IMG/VR virus record: IMGVR_UViG_3300025110_000157 | Span: 1 to 21,688 of that record | DNA from: a virus | Reading direction: 5' to 3' (one strand) | DNA: 21,688 nucleotides | Part shown: piece after piece, positions 21,297 to 21,688 of the stretch | Layout: every line of letters begins with the position of its first letter | How positions within the stretch are numbered: the stretch's first letter is position 1 | Translations under genes and position numbers: made by a program | The notes under the pieces: model-generated | Told to the model about the DNA's origin: nothing | Databases searched by the model: none | Seen by the model: the letters and a program-made list of their open reading frames with translations, nothing else

Positions 21297-21593
21297 ATGC
21301 AAAAAGAAATCACCAAGAACGGGTTGCGCATCCTGCGCGAAGAGATCAACGGATTCCAGATTTGGGAAACCATACCGCGCCGCAATCATATCGGCGGAGT
21401 CATGCGCGAGGTTGGCGACGCCGTAACGATCGACGGCGAGGCGTTCACAGTGACCGACCTCGCCGAAGCTGGGGCGCGTTGCCAGATCACAACCAAGCGC
21501 GTTGTGGACTACGAAACCGTAGCGGGCAAGCGCGTCCACTTCACAACGACCAAAGGCAAGACCGCCCTCGTGTCGCTCTACAAATACCCCTGA
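21297..21593 (+). CDS. Small protein of unknown function
   Basis: This 98-residue, beta-rich protein has GLRILREEINGFQIWE, AVTIDGEAFTVTDLAEAGARCQI and VVDYETVAGKRVHFTTTKGKTALVS. It resembles a small phage protein of unknown role; no enzyme motif was seen. The in-frame ATG at 21249 lies inside the previous gene, so 21297 was preferred, though no strong ribosome site marks it. Its stop lies within the hairpin at 21588. Confidence 0.55.
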   Translation: MQKEITKNGLRILREEINGFQIWETIPRRNHIGGVMREVGDAVTIDGEAFTVTDLAEAGARCQITTKRVVDYETVAGKRVHFTTTKGKTALVSLYKYP

Positions 21594-21603
21594 AAAAACA
21601 GGG
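21588..21603 (+). terminator. CCCTG-A6-CAGGG hairpin, unit 3
   Basis: The same 5-bp stem and six-A loop as at 20482, followed by the same CCAAAAA. The TGA stop of the 21297 gene is inside the left arm. An A-rich region and promoter 4 follow, so hairpin plus promoter is a recurring unit. Confidence 0.5.
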
Positions 21604-21637
21604 CCAAAAATTATTTGAAAAAAAATAAAAAAAACGC

Positions 21638-21666
21638 TGGACAGATTACAGGCAAGCGGCTAGAGT
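21638..21666 (+). promoter_or_regulatory. Promoter 4 of the palindrome family
   Basis: TGGACA (21638-21643), a 17-base spacer and TAGAGT (21661-21666), with the ATG 9 bases later, give the same geometry as promoters 2 and 3. The palindrome CAAGCGGCTAG (21653-21663) has shifted 7 bases toward the -10 box. ATTACA at 21645 matches the -35 of the other copies relative to the palindrome, but then the -10 would lie too near the ATG. The upstream A-tract lacks the GTGAAA element. Confidence 0.6.
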
Positions 21667-21675
21667 GTACGAACA

Positions 21676-21688
21676 ATGAGCAACGCAA
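21676..21688 (+). CDS. Start of a further small gene, cut by the window end
   Basis: The ATG follows promoter 4 by 9 bases and reads MSNA before the window ends. Its first codons, ATGAGCAACGCA, again resemble the Asn-rich starts of the other leaderless genes and of the small terminase. Function cannot be judged. Confidence 0.5.

Overview
This window is the structural and lysis half of a tailed double-stranded DNA phage genome, with the start of an early-type region at the right end. Every gene supported reads on the + strand and almost no DNA is non-coding. The morphogenesis genes follow the lambda/HK97 order: Nu1-like small terminase, GpA-type large terminase, gpW-like joining protein, lambda-B-type portal, protease with scaffold tail, DUF2190-type decoration protein, HK97-fold capsid protein, connector, tail terminator, tail tube, tail assembly chaperone, tape measure, tail-tip and fibre proteins. 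No sheath gene is seen, so a long-tailed siphovirus is the best guess; 863 tape-measure residues at roughly 0.15 nm each would give a tail of about 130 nm. A lipoprotein nested in the lysis cluster points to a Gram-negative host. The host cannot be named from this sequence. No integrase, CRISPR array, tRNA or insertion sequence was seen.

Layout. 97-3298: packaging genes plus a very basic unknown protein. 3299-4706: a moron-like cassette of four small unknown genes with two promoters of its own and a strong terminator, placed inside the head operon. 4740-9030: head genes, closed by a strong hairpin terminator. 9097-16387: tail genes. 16384-18170: a glycosyltransferase and a sulfotransferase coupled to the fibre gene. 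18171-19194: six tiny overlapping genes for membrane proteins and a lipoprotein, probably for lysis. 19215-20466: metallophosphoesterase, winged-helix protein and a small conserved phage protein. 20482 to the end: repeated hairpin/promoter units, each driving small unknown genes.

The most interesting signals are these. (1) Four copies of one promoter design (3338, 4360, 20533, 21638) have an A-tract upstream, a small palindrome CAAGC-S-GCTTG between or over the promoter boxes, and a start codon only 9 to 12 bases after the -10 box, which predicts leaderless or nearly leaderless mRNAs. Their first codons are rich in AAC, CAA and ACA. (2) The fibre, glycosyltransferase and sulfotransferase genes form a coupled trio, suggesting that the phage decorates its own fibre or a host surface glycan with a sulfated sugar. 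(3) The tail-assembly-chaperone gene has an in-frame A-AAA-AAA slippery site at the junction of its two parts, but with the opposite logic to lambda G/GT: the zero frame gives the long product and slippage gives a 140-residue one. (4) A recurring stop/start module, TAATGGGACAAAC, encodes MGQT and occurs intact twice, with a decayed third copy.
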